Shown piece after piece: positions 51,303 to 59,963 of a stretch of DNA of 64,000 nt. Each line of letters starts with the position of its first letter. The stretch's first letter is position 1. Both the position numbers and the translations under genes were made by a program. The DNA comes from Phaeobacter inhibens DSM 16374 (GTDB lineage: Bacteria > Pseudomonadota > Alphaproteobacteria > Rhodobacterales > Rhodobacteraceae). Location of the stretch: assembly GCF_000473105.1 (NCBI RefSeq), contig NZ_KI421498.1:1798001-1862000 (forward strand), read 5' to 3'. The notes under the pieces are model-generated. The model saw only the letters and a program-made list of their open reading frames with translations, did no database searches and was not told the DNA's origin.

Positions 51303-52833
51303 TTGGGGACCCTCCTTTTGATTTCGCGGTGATCAGCGCTGCTATGACTTCGGGCGGGATGCCTTCGTCTTTCATCGCCTGAATGTCCTCGGCAAATTCG
51401 CGATACACATCACGCGGGTTGCGGCCCCGCTCGCGGATCACTTGGCCGCGGGACTTGAACAGGTTGTCGACCGCATCCGCGTCGGCCTTCACATCCTTGG
51501 AAGGGTCCATCCAATCCCACCGGCGGGCATGGAAAATGGCATCGAGGTATTTGGACAGGTGGCGAGGTGACAACGCCGCGCCGTTGCCCAAAGTGATCTT
51601 TCCGGCAACCAGCGAATACTCGAGCCATTTCTCAAAAACCTCTGAGACAAAGCTCTCGATCAGGCTTTCCTGGAGCTCTTTCCAGCGGTCCCGCTCAGCC
51701 TGCATGCCATGGCGCATGCTCGACAGGTTCACGCCCTCGAGGTCATTGGCGAGATCGTTGTAAGCCGCCCCCAGCCCAGAGGCGACGCCGCGCAGGTTGT
51801 GCTTAGAAAACACGGCCATTTCACCATTGGGATACGGGCTCTCAACCCGTTTGAGACGCTGGCCTTGCAGCATCTCATGATAGATCCCCTCTTCACTGCT
51901 GAGCTCTACCTCTGCAGCCTCGCCGTCATCATCATCGCTTTCAGGCTCTGGCCCGAAACCTTCATCCCACTCAATCACGCCCAGCTTGTTCGCGCTCTCG
52001 CGCGCATTGGTCAGCGCCGCGCGCTCGAATTGATCCAGTTGACGCATCCGCAGAAGTGCCGTTGCCATCCAGGGCAACCCCCGCTTTTGCCCGATCAGAT
52101 CCTCTTCGAACCAGTGAATGATCTGATCCGCAGGCACCCGAATGAAGGCGCGGCCTGCATGGGAATAGTCAGACTGCGACACATCGAGCGTGTGGAAGTA
52201 GTAATAAACCGGCCGCCCCATTTTGGTGTACTCGATGCCCGCCCGGATAAAACGACCATTGGGACGGCGGTCCTCATCGAAATCGACGGGGCAGTTGACC
52301 GGATCGAGGATCTGCAGCCCATAGCCCCAAGGCCCCGCGTCTCGGCCATAGACGTGACGTACCATGAATTCGCCATCGCTCGGCAGCCCGTTAACCAGTG
52401 TTTTCTGGATCTGCAGGAAGGATCTAACCCCCTTCACATCGCAGTTCTTGGCCTTGCTCCACGTCTTAAACGCCGCCTCAATTGCGCGGTTTGCATCTGC
52501 ATCAGGCTTACCATCAGCACCTTGCACCTGAGCCTGCAGGATGAACCCTTTTTGACCGATGACATTGCGGCGCACGCTGCGCTGAAACGCCTTGCCATAA
52601 CTGTTGTTCACCAGCTGTTCACGGGAGCGAGCAACCAGCGCGCGCCAGTTCCGGCGCACAATCTGATCAGCAGGAAGCGGTGACGTTGACCAACCAGACG
52701 TAACCCGATCCGCCTGCGCTGCCTGATACAATCGCGCGCCGCGTCGACGCGCTGGCGCAATCATGGGCGGCGCTCCCCGCTGCACCTCATCGGCGACTGT
52801 TGCTGGAGAACGGCGGAACCATTTTCCGATCAT
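51238..52833 (-). CDS. Phage portal protein (lambda family)
   Basis: This 531-residue protein has VTSGWSTSPLPADQIVRRNW, LVARSREQLVNNSYGKAFQR and FIRVPADQIIHWFEEDLIGQ, then MHGMQAERDRWKELQESLIES-type sequence, all as in lambda gpB-type portals. The dodecameric portal forms the DNA entry ring of the head. The start overlaps the end of the gpW-like gene (ATGA), and its 3' end overlaps the capsid fusion gene by 65 bases. Confidence 0.92.
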   Translation of the reverse strand: MIGKWFRRSPATVADEVQRGAPPMIAPARRRGARLYQAAQADRVTSGWSTSPLPADQIVRRNWRALVARSREQLVNNSYGKAFQRSVRRNVIGQKGFILQAQVQGADGKPDADANRAIEAAFKTWSKAKNCDVKGVRSFLQIQKTLVNGLPSDGEFMVRHVYGRDAGPWGYGLQILDPVNCPVDFDEDRRPNGRFIRAGIEYTKMGRPVYYYFHTLDVSQSDYSHAGRAFIRVPADQIIHWFEEDLIGQKRGLPWMATALLRMRQLDQFERAALTNARESANKLGVIEWDEGFGPEPESDDDDGEAAEVELSSEEGIYHEMLQGQRLKRVESPYPNGEMAVFSKHNLRGVASGLGAAYNDLANDLEGVNLSSMRHGMQAERDRWKELQESLIESFVSEVFEKWLEYSLVAGKITLGNGAALSPRHLSKYLDAIFHARRWDWMDPSKDVKADADAVDNLFKSRGQVIRERGRNPRDVYREFAEDIQAMKDEGIPPEVIAALITAKSKGGSPSVPAVETDSDETVAGGGNDSA

Positions 52834-53360
52834 GGCATGCGCACCTTGATTGTGCGGCCCATGCCCCGGCGCTTACGGCTCGCACTCTTCGATGCCAGCT
52901 CTGCCCGATAGCGGGAACGCAGCTTCAACAGCTCATTCAGTGGCGTCCGCTGCAGGGACCGGTTGTTGATTTGGTAGCTCTGCTGATCGATGCTGGCCCG
53001 GTTTTCGATCACGGCCTCAATCGCATCGAGCACCTTGCGCACGTGGTCACGATTGTCGACACCAGCACCCTGCGCCGAAAGATCCGGCGCGATCCGCAGC
53101 TCGCCCACCTCGACCGTGATCACGTCTGAACCATCGGCCACCCGTAGTTCATAGCGGTAGTGACCGGGCAACCAACCGGCAGTCTCGCTGGCCGCTGCAT
53201 GTAGGTTGTGATTTTCGCCGTCACTATCCGCCACCAGATCAATCTGGCTGGCGCCGCGCATGATCAGCGAAAGTCCCCATTCCGTCGCAGGGTAGACCGG
53301 CAGGCATACAGTCGCCCGAAAGGTAACCCCTGCCCCGATTTCAGCTGGTAGTGCGCCCAC
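52830..53360 (-). CDS. Head-tail joining gpW-like protein with an extra N-terminal beta domain
   Basis: This is a 176-residue product. The C-terminal 70 residues (LNELLKLRSRYRAELASKSA, then RKRRGMGRTIKVRMP) resemble lambda gpW, a small connector beneath the portal. The N-terminal 100 residues are a beta-rich domain (VTFRATVCLPVYPATEWGLS, GHYRYELRVADGSDVITVEV) not present in lambda gpW. It lies between the terminase and portal genes, exactly the gpW position. It overlaps the portal start. Confidence 0.7.
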   Translation of the reverse strand: MGALPAEIGAGVTFRATVCLPVYPATEWGLSLIMRGASQIDLVADSDGENHNLHAAASETAGWLPGHYRYELRVADGSDVITVEVGELRIAPDLSAQGAGVDNRDHVRKVLDAIEAVIENRASIDQQSYQINNRSLQRTPLNELLKLRSRYRAELASKSASRKRRGMGRTIKVRMP

Positions 53361-53369
53361 GTTTTTGCC

Positions 53370-55319
53370 CTATTCAAGGTTATGGCGCCGCCTGCGTTTT
53401 CGTCGGTTCGTCCGTCGGCGCTTTGGGCCACTGTCGGAGTTTGCGGGCAATGTATCCTCTGGCATATTTTCCGGCGCCTCGCTTTGCGGTGCCTGATCAA
53501 GGTCTTGATCCTCGCCCCCCTGAACCTCCAAAGCCGTCAACAAGCGCTTTATGTTGGGTCGCAAGATGCTGAGTGCGGCATAAGCGTAGACGCGGCAATC
53601 AAAGGCCTCGTTTCGCGGACGCACCTTCTGCCATTCCCGCATCGGGAAGCCTTTCAGATATTTGGTACGCAACGTCTCCGCCGTGAACATGTCATACCAG
53701 GCAGGATCTCGAGTTACCGGGAAGTGACAATGACCGGGGCCCGGGGCCGGGATCCGCGCCAGCTGAGCCACCACAACTTTGGCCTCATCCACACCAATCG
53801 AATGGAGCCATACCGGGCGCACGCCGCGCTGACGGATCTTGCTGGGTTGGGTCACGATGGGGCGACCCCAGCCCCCAACGCCTTTCACAGCAAAGATTTT
53901 GCGGCCCAGCCGCTCGCGCGCGTAATCATAGGCGGCCTGCGTCCGCCCGCCCTCGCCGCCGGTGTCCAGACAGGCGGCAGAGATCCGTAACTCTGCCCCG
54001 CTCTCATGGGTCCAGGTTTCCGCGAGCACCTCGTCCAGTTCATCCCAGACGTCCCCCTGCAGCGGATCGCCCCACAGGACCTTGTAATCGACAGACCACG
54101 ACTCTTCGCCCAACCCCCAAGCCACGATTTCGACTTCCAGCCGGTCATTCTGCATGTCGATCCCGGCGGTCAAAACCCCAGCGCCCATTGGCACCGGTGC
54201 ACGGAATTCCTCCGCGCGCGCCATCAGAACTGATGATTCCAGCTGGTCGCCTGCCTCTTCCCACGTTTCGGCCAGCGACACGTTCACAAACGTCTGAAGA
54301 TCCCCGGCAGCGCGTTTGTCCAGGAATGACTGCACAACGTCTTTCAGATACCGAAAGCAGCTGTAGAGCTCCGACAGATGATAAGAGGCATGGCCGCGAA
54401 ACGGCTTCTTTGCGATCCACCCGCCGCCTTGGTCTTCTGCATTGCGGATCGCGGCGCACCGCTCGGCATCATTCCAAGCAGTGTGGCAACCCGCACCTTC
54501 GCAAAGATAGGTAGCGGTTTCTGGCAGGTGCTGCCCGTCGTCGTCTTTACACCAAGAAACCTGAGACCATTTCAGCGTCTGTTTATGGCTGCAATGAGGG
54601 CAAACAACGTGGAAGTGTCGCTGATCCCCCTCAAGAAAGGCGGTTTCAATCCAGCTCTCGCCCTTGATGGTCGGGGTGCTGATCTCCAACAGGAGTTTCT
54701 GATCGCCGAAGGTCGCAGCCCGTTGCCACAGAAGGCCAACCGGATGGCCCTCACCGGTTCGATCATAGCCGTCTGTTTCGTCGCAGACGATGAATGGCGC
54801 CGACCGGCCACGCATGGTCTTGGGCGATCCTGACCAGCTGAACATCAAGAACCCGCCGGGGTAGCTTTTCATCCGCTGGTTATTCACACCGTCGCGGCCA
54901 CGTGGTTTTGCCAGAACGTTCTGCAATCCCTCGTTGGCCTCAACCATTGGATTGAACTTGGTTTCCAGCCACGTGGTAAGGTCGCCCTGGCTAGGCTGCA
55001 TCATCATCTGCGAAACAGGGTTGAAACCAATCCGGTAGGCCTGCGCGGCAAGCGCAGTCTGCGTCTTCCCAACCTGCGCGCCCCACATCAACGTGATGCG
55101 ATCGCACCGCGAGTTGGCGGTCATGTCGATCACTTCACGCTGATACGGCGCATTGTCAAAGCGCATCGGTCCCGGCACGGCATTGCCGACCGGGATCTTG
55201 ATATTTGCCTCCGCCCAATCTGAGGGTTTCAGATCCGGTGGCGGCCGGAGAAATTCACGCGCGCGCCGGGTTGCCTGAACCACCGCGCGTGCATTGGAGA
55301 AATCAGCCCGGGCGTTCAC
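53370..55319 (-). CDS. Phage terminase large subunit (GpA family)
   Basis: This 649-residue protein has the lambda GpA type layout. The ATPase domain has LMWGAQVGKTQTALAAQAYR (Walker A-like) and then SAPFIVCDETDGYD with a Walker B-like aspartate-glutamate pair. The nuclease domain follows, with LTAGIDMQNDRLEVEIVAWG and AACLDTGGEGGRTQAAYDYA. The C-terminal tail is acidic and then very basic (RRRTNRRKRRRRHN). It cuts concatemeric DNA and drives it into the head. Lambda relatives use cos sites; the presence of a Nu1-like small subunit agrees with that. Confidence 0.93.
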   Translation of the reverse strand: MNARADFSNARAVVQATRRAREFLRPPPDLKPSDWAEANIKIPVGNAVPGPMRFDNAPYQREVIDMTANSRCDRITLMWGAQVGKTQTALAAQAYRIGFNPVSQMMMQPSQGDLTTWLETKFNPMVEANEGLQNVLAKPRGRDGVNNQRMKSYPGGFLMFSWSGSPKTMRGRSAPFIVCDETDGYDRTGEGHPVGLLWQRAATFGDQKLLLEISTPTIKGESWIETAFLEGDQRHFHVVCPHCSHKQTLKWSQVSWCKDDDGQHLPETATYLCEGAGCHTAWNDAERCAAIRNAEDQGGGWIAKKPFRGHASYHLSELYSCFRYLKDVVQSFLDKRAAGDLQTFVNVSLAETWEEAGDQLESSVLMARAEEFRAPVPMGAGVLTAGIDMQNDRLEVEIVAWGLGEESWSVDYKVLWGDPLQGDVWDELDEVLAETWTHESGAELRISAACLDTGGEGGRTQAAYDYARERLGRKIFAVKGVGGWGRPIVTQPSKIRQRGVRPVWLHSIGVDEAKVVVAQLARIPAPGPGHCHFPVTRDPAWYDMFTAETLRTKYLKGFPMREWQKVRPRNEAFDCRVYAYAALSILRPNIKRLLTALEVQGGEDQDLDQAPQSEAPENMPEDTLPANSDSGPKRRRTNRRKRRRRHNLE

Positions 55320-55867
55320 TCACCGTCCGCCCCCTCGCCCTCATCGTCTGCAAGCGCGATATCCGACTCCTCAACCAGATCCCGATCTGCAAGCGCCTCG
55401 AGTACGTGGTCGACCTCCTCCCGCAACACATCCTTGAACCTGGTTTCGTCGCTCTCGCCCATCAGTCGACGCGCGGCCCGTTGCGGCAGGACGTTGCGCA
55501 GACCCGCCCGCACCTCACCAAAAGCCTTCGTCAGGGCCCGTTCATATTGCTCGACCGGCACAACCTGTTCCTTGGCTTTCGCTAGGTCCAGTTCCGCCTG
55601 CTCTGTTTCCGCCGCCAACTTGCGCAGCAGCAACTCGCTCTTTGACGCATTTCCGGTGTGGCTTGTCTGGGCCCGAATATCGTCATCGCGCCAGCTGCGC
55701 ACATCCGCCGTATTGAAGATCCACGCCCGACCGCGAGCCCCATGCTGAATGACAGGGCAGCCGCGGCTCACCCAGTCGTCAACCGTTGGCATGGACACGC
55801 CGTTGATTTCAGCCAGTTCGGTCCGGTTTACATTCCGCCCACGTGATTTTTTATTTTTTACAGACAC
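55316..55867 (-). CDS. Phage terminase small subunit (Nu1-like)
   Basis: This 183-residue protein starts from a GTG preceded by GAGGCG. It has an N-terminal winged helix like lambda Nu1 (VNRTELAEINGVSMPTVDDWVSRG), then IQHGARGRAWIFNTADVRSWR. A helical C-terminal region with many acidic residues follows. It binds the packaging site and recruits the large subunit, which it overlaps by four bases. Confidence 0.85.
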   Translation of the reverse strand: MSVKNKKSRGRNVNRTELAEINGVSMPTVDDWVSRGCPVIQHGARGRAWIFNTADVRSWRDDDIRAQTSHTGNASKSELLLRKLAAETEQAELDLAKAKEQVVPVEQYERALTKAFGEVRAGLRNVLPQRAARRLMGESDETRFKDVLREEVDHVLEALADRDLVEESDIALADDEGEGADGE

Positions 55868-56038
55868 TTAACGCCTCGCGAGAAAAAACCGGGCAGTCGC
55901 CCAAACCTGCCGCCACTTTACATTTCGGATCTGGATTGCTGTTTTATTTCAAACGCTTGGGCGATCTATATAATAAACAACCCTATACCCCAGCCGCACC
56001 CACACATAAATTTCTGCGCATATGCATACCCACAGGCC
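55868..56038. promoter_or_regulatory. AT-rich gap upstream of the terminase operon
   Basis: These 171 bases between the terminase small-subunit gene and the lysis genes are the only AT-rich gap in the late region. On the minus strand it contains TTATTATATAGATC and TTTGAAATAAAACAG, which look like promoter elements. A late promoter and/or the packaging site is likely here. No exact start can be assigned. Confidence 0.4.
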
Positions 56039-56422
56039 TTACCCCCCAGAGAGGGACCCGCGAAAAGGTCTGGCGATCAGAGCGACGAACGCGGCGCCGA
56101 TCTGTTGTGGTGTCGGCAGCAGCCAGCCAATCAGAGCCACCAGCAGCAACCACGCTGGCGGATCTTCTCGCAGGATCACGGTCTCAACGCGCTCAGTTCT
56201 GAGCTGAGTATCTCCGGAACTCTGTTCGATATTGCGGGCTTGCGTGTCATCGATCCGCTGATCCTGCAGCGTGGTTTGCCCAACGGTCTGGGCATTGGTA
56301 CTGCCCGCCTGAACATTGGCGGCCACATTGGGACCACCTGCAATCGCACCGGCGATAATCCCCGCCCCCTTGGCACAGGATGCCAGAACAACGCAGAGCA
56401 TCAGCAGCGAGAGAGTGCGCAT
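56039..56422 (-). CDS. Phage lipoprotein with C-terminal membrane span (lysis cassette)
   Basis: This 127-residue product starts MRTLSLLMLCVVLASCAKGA, a lipoprotein signal with the lipobox LASC. A glycine- and glutamine-rich middle (GGPNVAANVQAGSTNAQTVG) and a hydrophobic C-terminal span (PPAWLLLVALIGWLLPTPQQ) follow. It overlaps the endolysin gene by one base. The lipobox plus span could make it a one-protein spanin that joins the outer and inner membranes. That is inferred. Confidence 0.6.
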   Translation of the reverse strand: MRTLSLLMLCVVLASCAKGAGIIAGAIAGGPNVAANVQAGSTNAQTVGQTTLQDQRIDDTQARNIEQSSGDTQLRTERVETVILREDPPAWLLLVALIGWLLPTPQQIGAAFVALIARPFRGSLSGG

Positions 56423-57150
56423 TACGTGAACCCCTGCAGGCAGAGTGTTGCTTTGCTATCGGCCCGTCGGTTCGACAGGCCACGCACGTGCTTGCCGCCC
56501 GCAATCACCCAACGTCGTAGTTCGTCACACGCGAGGCGATAATTGCCCGCATTGGCCAGACGCATCATCGTGGACCGACACACCGGACGTGATCCCACAT
56601 TGAAGGCCAGTTCGAGCATTGATGCCTGAACCCCAGCCGGAATATCCGGATTTGTCATGCAGGCCGCGATTTCGGAATAGAAAGCCTGGACATCCTGTTC
56701 GAGCCGGTCGACGCATTCGCCCATGGTTGCCGTATCACCCAACCGCACACCATGCGTATCGCCGAAACAAATGGTCGGCACGCCGACAATATCGCGGTAG
56801 GCCTCAAGCCTGACACCTTCCCATTTCGCGATGAATGGCGTGGCCAAGGCAATGACCAGCGCGCCCGCTCCCACCTGTTTGACAAACCGGGTACCCACCG
56901 CCCCCGATGTATCACGTCGGAATTCGGACAGCAGGTCGGTAAATCCAACCTGGGCGATCAGGCGCGCGGGAATAGCAAGGGCATTGATCACCATCGAAAC
57001 TGCCGCGAAAATCACCGGGTCGATACCCAGCAAGCCAGGAGACAAAAGCGAGAGGAAAACAGGGACGGCTGACACCAGGCACGCGATTGCGATCAGACGA
57101 ATTGACCACGCCCCTTTAAGCGTTTGCTTCCAGTTTTTAATGAGCTGCAT
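56422..57150 (-). CDS. Holin-like membrane domain fused to GH24 endolysin
   Basis: This 242-residue protein has three hydrophobic segments. Two lie near the N-terminus (RLIAIACLVSAVPVFLSLLS and DPVIFAAVSMVINALAIPAR). A third precedes the enzyme (KQVGAGALVIALATPFIAKW) and resembles a SAR (signal-anchor-release) stretch. The lysozyme part has the catalytic glutamate in KWEGVRLEAYRDIVGVPTICFG, with aspartate and threonine at the usual E-8-D-5-T spacing. GH24 cuts peptidoglycan. The build suggests both export and enzyme functions in one chain. AGGAG precedes the ATG. Confidence 0.75.
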   Translation of the reverse strand: MQLIKNWKQTLKGAWSIRLIAIACLVSAVPVFLSLLSPGLLGIDPVIFAAVSMVINALAIPARLIAQVGFTDLLSEFRRDTSGAVGTRFVKQVGAGALVIALATPFIAKWEGVRLEAYRDIVGVPTICFGDTHGVRLGDTATMGECVDRLEQDVQAFYSEIAACMTNPDIPAGVQASMLELAFNVGSRPVCRSTMMRLANAGNYRLACDELRRWVIAGGKHVRGLSNRRADSKATLCLQGFT

Positions 57151-57191
57151 GGCAAAGATCTCCTTTCACCCCAAGCGGGGCATTGCCCCGG

Positions 57192-57428
57192 TTATCTGCG
57201 GTGAAGGAATTCGCGGATCTCGCGAACATCCGTTCTGACGTCGGAAAGGGCCTCGCGATCCTCGTCACGCTGCTTATCGCGCGCCTCGAGCGATTGCTGC
57301 AGGATCTCAATCTGCTTTTGATTGGTGAAAATCCGACGGACAAGCCAGACAGCACCCGACGCCGCCGCGGTCATTGCTGTCACTGCAATGCCGGTTGATG
57401 CCTGCTCTATGCGTTCGATAAGCGTCAT
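57192..57428 (-). CDS. Small phage membrane protein with coiled coil (holin-like)
   Basis: This 78-residue product has an N-terminal hydrophobic helix (IAVTAMTAAASGAVWLVRRI). A long charged coiled coil follows (QSLEARDKQRDEDREALSDV). This is a common form of phage lysis-region proteins, located upstream of the endolysin. No more specific family is recognised. Confidence 0.65.
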   Translation of the reverse strand: MTLIERIEQASTGIAVTAMTAAASGAVWLVRRIFTNQKQIEILQQSLEARDKQRDEDREALSDVRTDVREIREFLHRR

Positions 57429-57824
57429 GCGCGCGACCCTCTGCCCTTTTTGGACAGGATCGCGCGTTTACGGGGCTGTCACCTCTGGCGGATTTTCTGA
57501 ACGACCAAAGCCGACACGACTTTCGCTATGGGCCGTTTGGCGCAGATAGTAACCTTTGCAAAGTCGGGGTGATCGGGCGCACTTGTTAACCCGATCGGCC
57601 CTGAGCCGACTTTCACGCCAGGCGCGGCTGGTGACCGGTCCCGGCAGCATGCTATTGATGGCGACGGGGGATCTGTTGCGCAACAGCGAAAAGGCGATCA
57701 AGATACGTAGGTCGCACGCCGTGCCGAAACTGCGCCACAAGGCGCAGTGGTCTCTAGGCGGGCTGCCAAATTGATGAAATAAGACGCTACTAAATATATA
57801 CTGGCTAACTCACTAGGACTCCCA
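57429..57824. other. Gap between the lysis genes and the plus-strand helicase cassette
   Basis: These 396 bases hold no convincing gene. A 90-codon minus-strand frame (57,468-57,740) lacks a ribosome-binding site and family motifs. The right end contains a small perfect hairpin (57,729-57,748, ACTGCGCC-ACAA-GGCGCAGT) and a promoter-like pair for the plus-strand cassette. It marks the switch in strand and base composition. Confidence 0.45.
57771..57800 (+). promoter_or_regulatory. Promoter-like pair upstream of the helicase gene
   Basis: TTGATG at 57,771-57,776 and TATATA at 57,795-57,800 are separated by 18 bases and lie about 25 bp before the ATG. They resemble sigma-70 -35 and -10 elements in a locally AT-rich stretch. 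A perfect 8-bp hairpin ends 22 bp upstream. The cassette could therefore be transcribed independently of the phage operons. Confidence 0.45.
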
Positions 57825-59963
57825 ATGGAAATCATCCGAGGCACAACACAGAAGCCTGCAACGTCCGAGCTCCTCGCTGCAGTTACTACCGATGCCTTCG
57901 GCTCCGAAGACGGCGTCCTTTACATCGGCTATCCGATTTTATCCTCCGCGGATGGCCGAGAAACGATCGACGCGCTATGGATATCCAAGGATCGAGGCCT
58001 GATCGCAATTCAAATGATAGAAGGTCGTGAGGTAGGAAACTTTGAAGAAAGCCAGGATGAATTAGCCAGTTTGCTTGAGGCAAAATTATTGCCTCATCGC
58101 GTCCTCAAGGCTGGTCGCCATCTGAAGTCTCCACCCAGGACGATTACGTTCGCACCTCTCGCTACCGAATTATATACCGATGACAATTATATCCTGGCAA
58201 ACAAAGAAACGATAATTGAGGCGATCAAGGGGATCGAGTGGACGACACCCGAACTCTACGAGCCAAGTCTTTCTATAATTCAATCGATCTCGACAATTCG
58301 AAAGACTTTGTCACCTCGAAAGATTACCAGAGAGCAATCACATGGGAGCGCACTTAAAGCTCTTGAGGATTCAATCGCAAACCTAGACTCTAGGCAGAGC
58401 CAAGCCGTCATTGAAACGGTTGATGGAGTGCAACGTATCCGTGGGCTCGCAGGTTCCGGAAAAACTATTATCCTTGCACTGAAGGCCGCATATCTCCACG
58501 CTCAAAATCCTCACTGGAAGATCGCTGTTACTTTCAACACACGATCTCTCAAAAATCACTTCAACCACCTCATTGACACGTTTGTCCGAGACCAAACCGG
58601 ATCAAGGCCTAACGAGAACCTTCAGGTCATAAACGCATGGGGTGCGCCCGGTGGTGCGACACGAACTGGTATCTATTATCAGTTCTGCGCCGAAAATGGT
58701 GCGACCTATTTTGACTTCAGGAGTGCGAAGGCAAAGTATGGTTTCGATGGAGCTTTTCGAGGTGTGGTGGAGGCCGCACTCAACGAAGTCCCGCATCCGC
58801 GCAAGCTCTTTGACGCAATATTGGTCGATGAGGCGCAAGACTTTGATCCCGCCTTTCTGAGAATGTGTTACGCTTCTCTAGATGAAAAGCGACGTCTCGT
58901 TTTTGCCTACGATGAGCTTCAATCACTTACAGAGAGCAGTCTTCCTCCTGTAGAGGAAATCTTTGGCCTTCGGGAAGATGGAACCGCTGAAGTTGCATTG
59001 CCGCTCAATGCAGATGGCTCCTCGAGTCATGATATTATTCTAGAAAAATGCTACCGCAACTCACGCCCTATCTTGACCACCGCCCACGCACTAGGGTTTG
59101 GCATTTACCGCGATGTTGATCCGAAATTGGGAACTGGCCTTGTTCAAATGTTTGATCGGCCTGAACTTTGGGAGGAGGTTGGGTATGAGGTCGAGGCAGG
59201 AGCACTGCGTGATAATCACCAAGTGACGCTCGTTCGCCCCACTCGTTCCAGCCCCGAATTCTTGGAGGCGCCAGGTCAAGTTGAACCCCTATTGCAGAAA
59301 ATACAATTTCCATCTGAACTTGATCAGGCTCAGTGGGTAGCATCCCAGATAGAAAAAAATCTGCGTGAAGATGATCTTCGGCCAGAGGACATCATTGTCA
59401 TCAACCCGAATCCACTGACTACGAACAGGCAAGTCGGCCCGATCCGAAAAATTCTCTTTGAAAGAGGGATCCAAAGCCACGTTGCCGGTGTCGATACGGA
59501 CTCAGATATTTTCTTCAAGCCAGAAGAGGGTTCCGTCGCCTTCACCGGAATTTTTCGAGCTAAAGGAAACGAGGCGGGTATGGTTTATATCGTGAACGCC
59601 CAAGATTGCTTTGAATCGTTTAGCGGTGTGGGGCGCGTGAGGAACCAGCTTTTCACGGCCATCACGCGAAGTAAGGCATGGGTTAAGATACTCGGACATG
59701 GGCCAAACATGGCTAAGCTTACAGAAGAAATTGAAAAAATTGAGGCGAACGACTTTAAGTTGAACTTCAAGTATCCGGATGCTCCACTTCGGAAAAAATT
59801 GCGGGTTGTAAATAGAGATCGCAGCGCAGATGAGCAACGTGCTCTCAGGAGGAGTAAAAGCTCCTTGTCTGATATGGCGGCCGACCTGGCCGCGGGTAGA
59901 CTCCAGCCGGAAGACTTCTCGAAAGAAGATATCGACCTGCTCAAGAAACTTCTTGGCCCGTAA
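57825..59963 (+). CDS. Superfamily 1 (UvrD-like) helicase with degenerate nuclease-like N-terminus, accessory phage gene
   Basis: This is a 712-residue protein. Residues 40-70 resemble a NERD/PD-(D/E)XK nuclease core with aspartate 49, but the usual E-x-K is replaced by Q63 (IAIQM), so the domain may be inactive. Helicase motifs: Q-motif-like NLDSRQSQAV (187-196), Walker A GLAGSGKT (207-214), Walker B VDEAQDF (334-340), a YRN segment KCYRNSRPI (408-416), motif V in FRAKGNEAGMVYIV (577-590) and motif VI TAITRSKAW (611-619). It should translocate on or unwind DNA with ATP. It is in the opposite orientation to the late genes, visibly AT-richer, and overlaps the next gene by one base (TAATG). Accessory or defence role inferred. 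Confidence 0.8.
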   Translation: MEIIRGTTQKPATSELLAAVTTDAFGSEDGVLYIGYPILSSADGRETIDALWISKDRGLIAIQMIEGREVGNFEESQDELASLLEAKLLPHRVLKAGRHLKSPPRTITFAPLATELYTDDNYILANKETIIEAIKGIEWTTPELYEPSLSIIQSISTIRKTLSPRKITREQSHGSALKALEDSIANLDSRQSQAVIETVDGVQRIRGLAGSGKTIILALKAAYLHAQNPHWKIAVTFNTRSLKNHFNHLIDTFVRDQTGSRPNENLQVINAWGAPGGATRTGIYYQFCAENGATYFDFRSAKAKYGFDGAFRGVVEAALNEVPHPRKLFDAILVDEAQDFDPAFLRMCYASLDEKRRLVFAYDELQSLTESSLPPVEEIFGLREDGTAEVALPLNADGSSSHDIILEKCYRNSRPILTTAHALGFGIYRDVDPKLGTGLVQMFDRPELWEEVGYEVEAGALRDNHQVTLVRPTRSSPEFLEAPGQVEPLLQKIQFPSELDQAQWVASQIEKNLREDDLRPEDIIVINPNPLTTNRQVGPIRKILFERGIQSHVAGVDTDSDIFFKPEEGSVAFTGIFRAKGNEAGMVYIVNAQDCFESFSGVGRVRNQLFTAITRSKAWVKILGHGPNMAKLTEEIEKIEANDFKLNFKYPDAPLRKKLRVVNRDRSADEQRALRRSKSSLSDMAADLAAGRLQPEDFSKEDIDLLKKLLGP

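Noticed and set aside
57468-57740. 90-codon minus-strand frame before the lysis genes
   Set aside because: No ribosome-binding site and no family motif; its composition matches shadow frames, although its last 20 residues look slightly protein-like.
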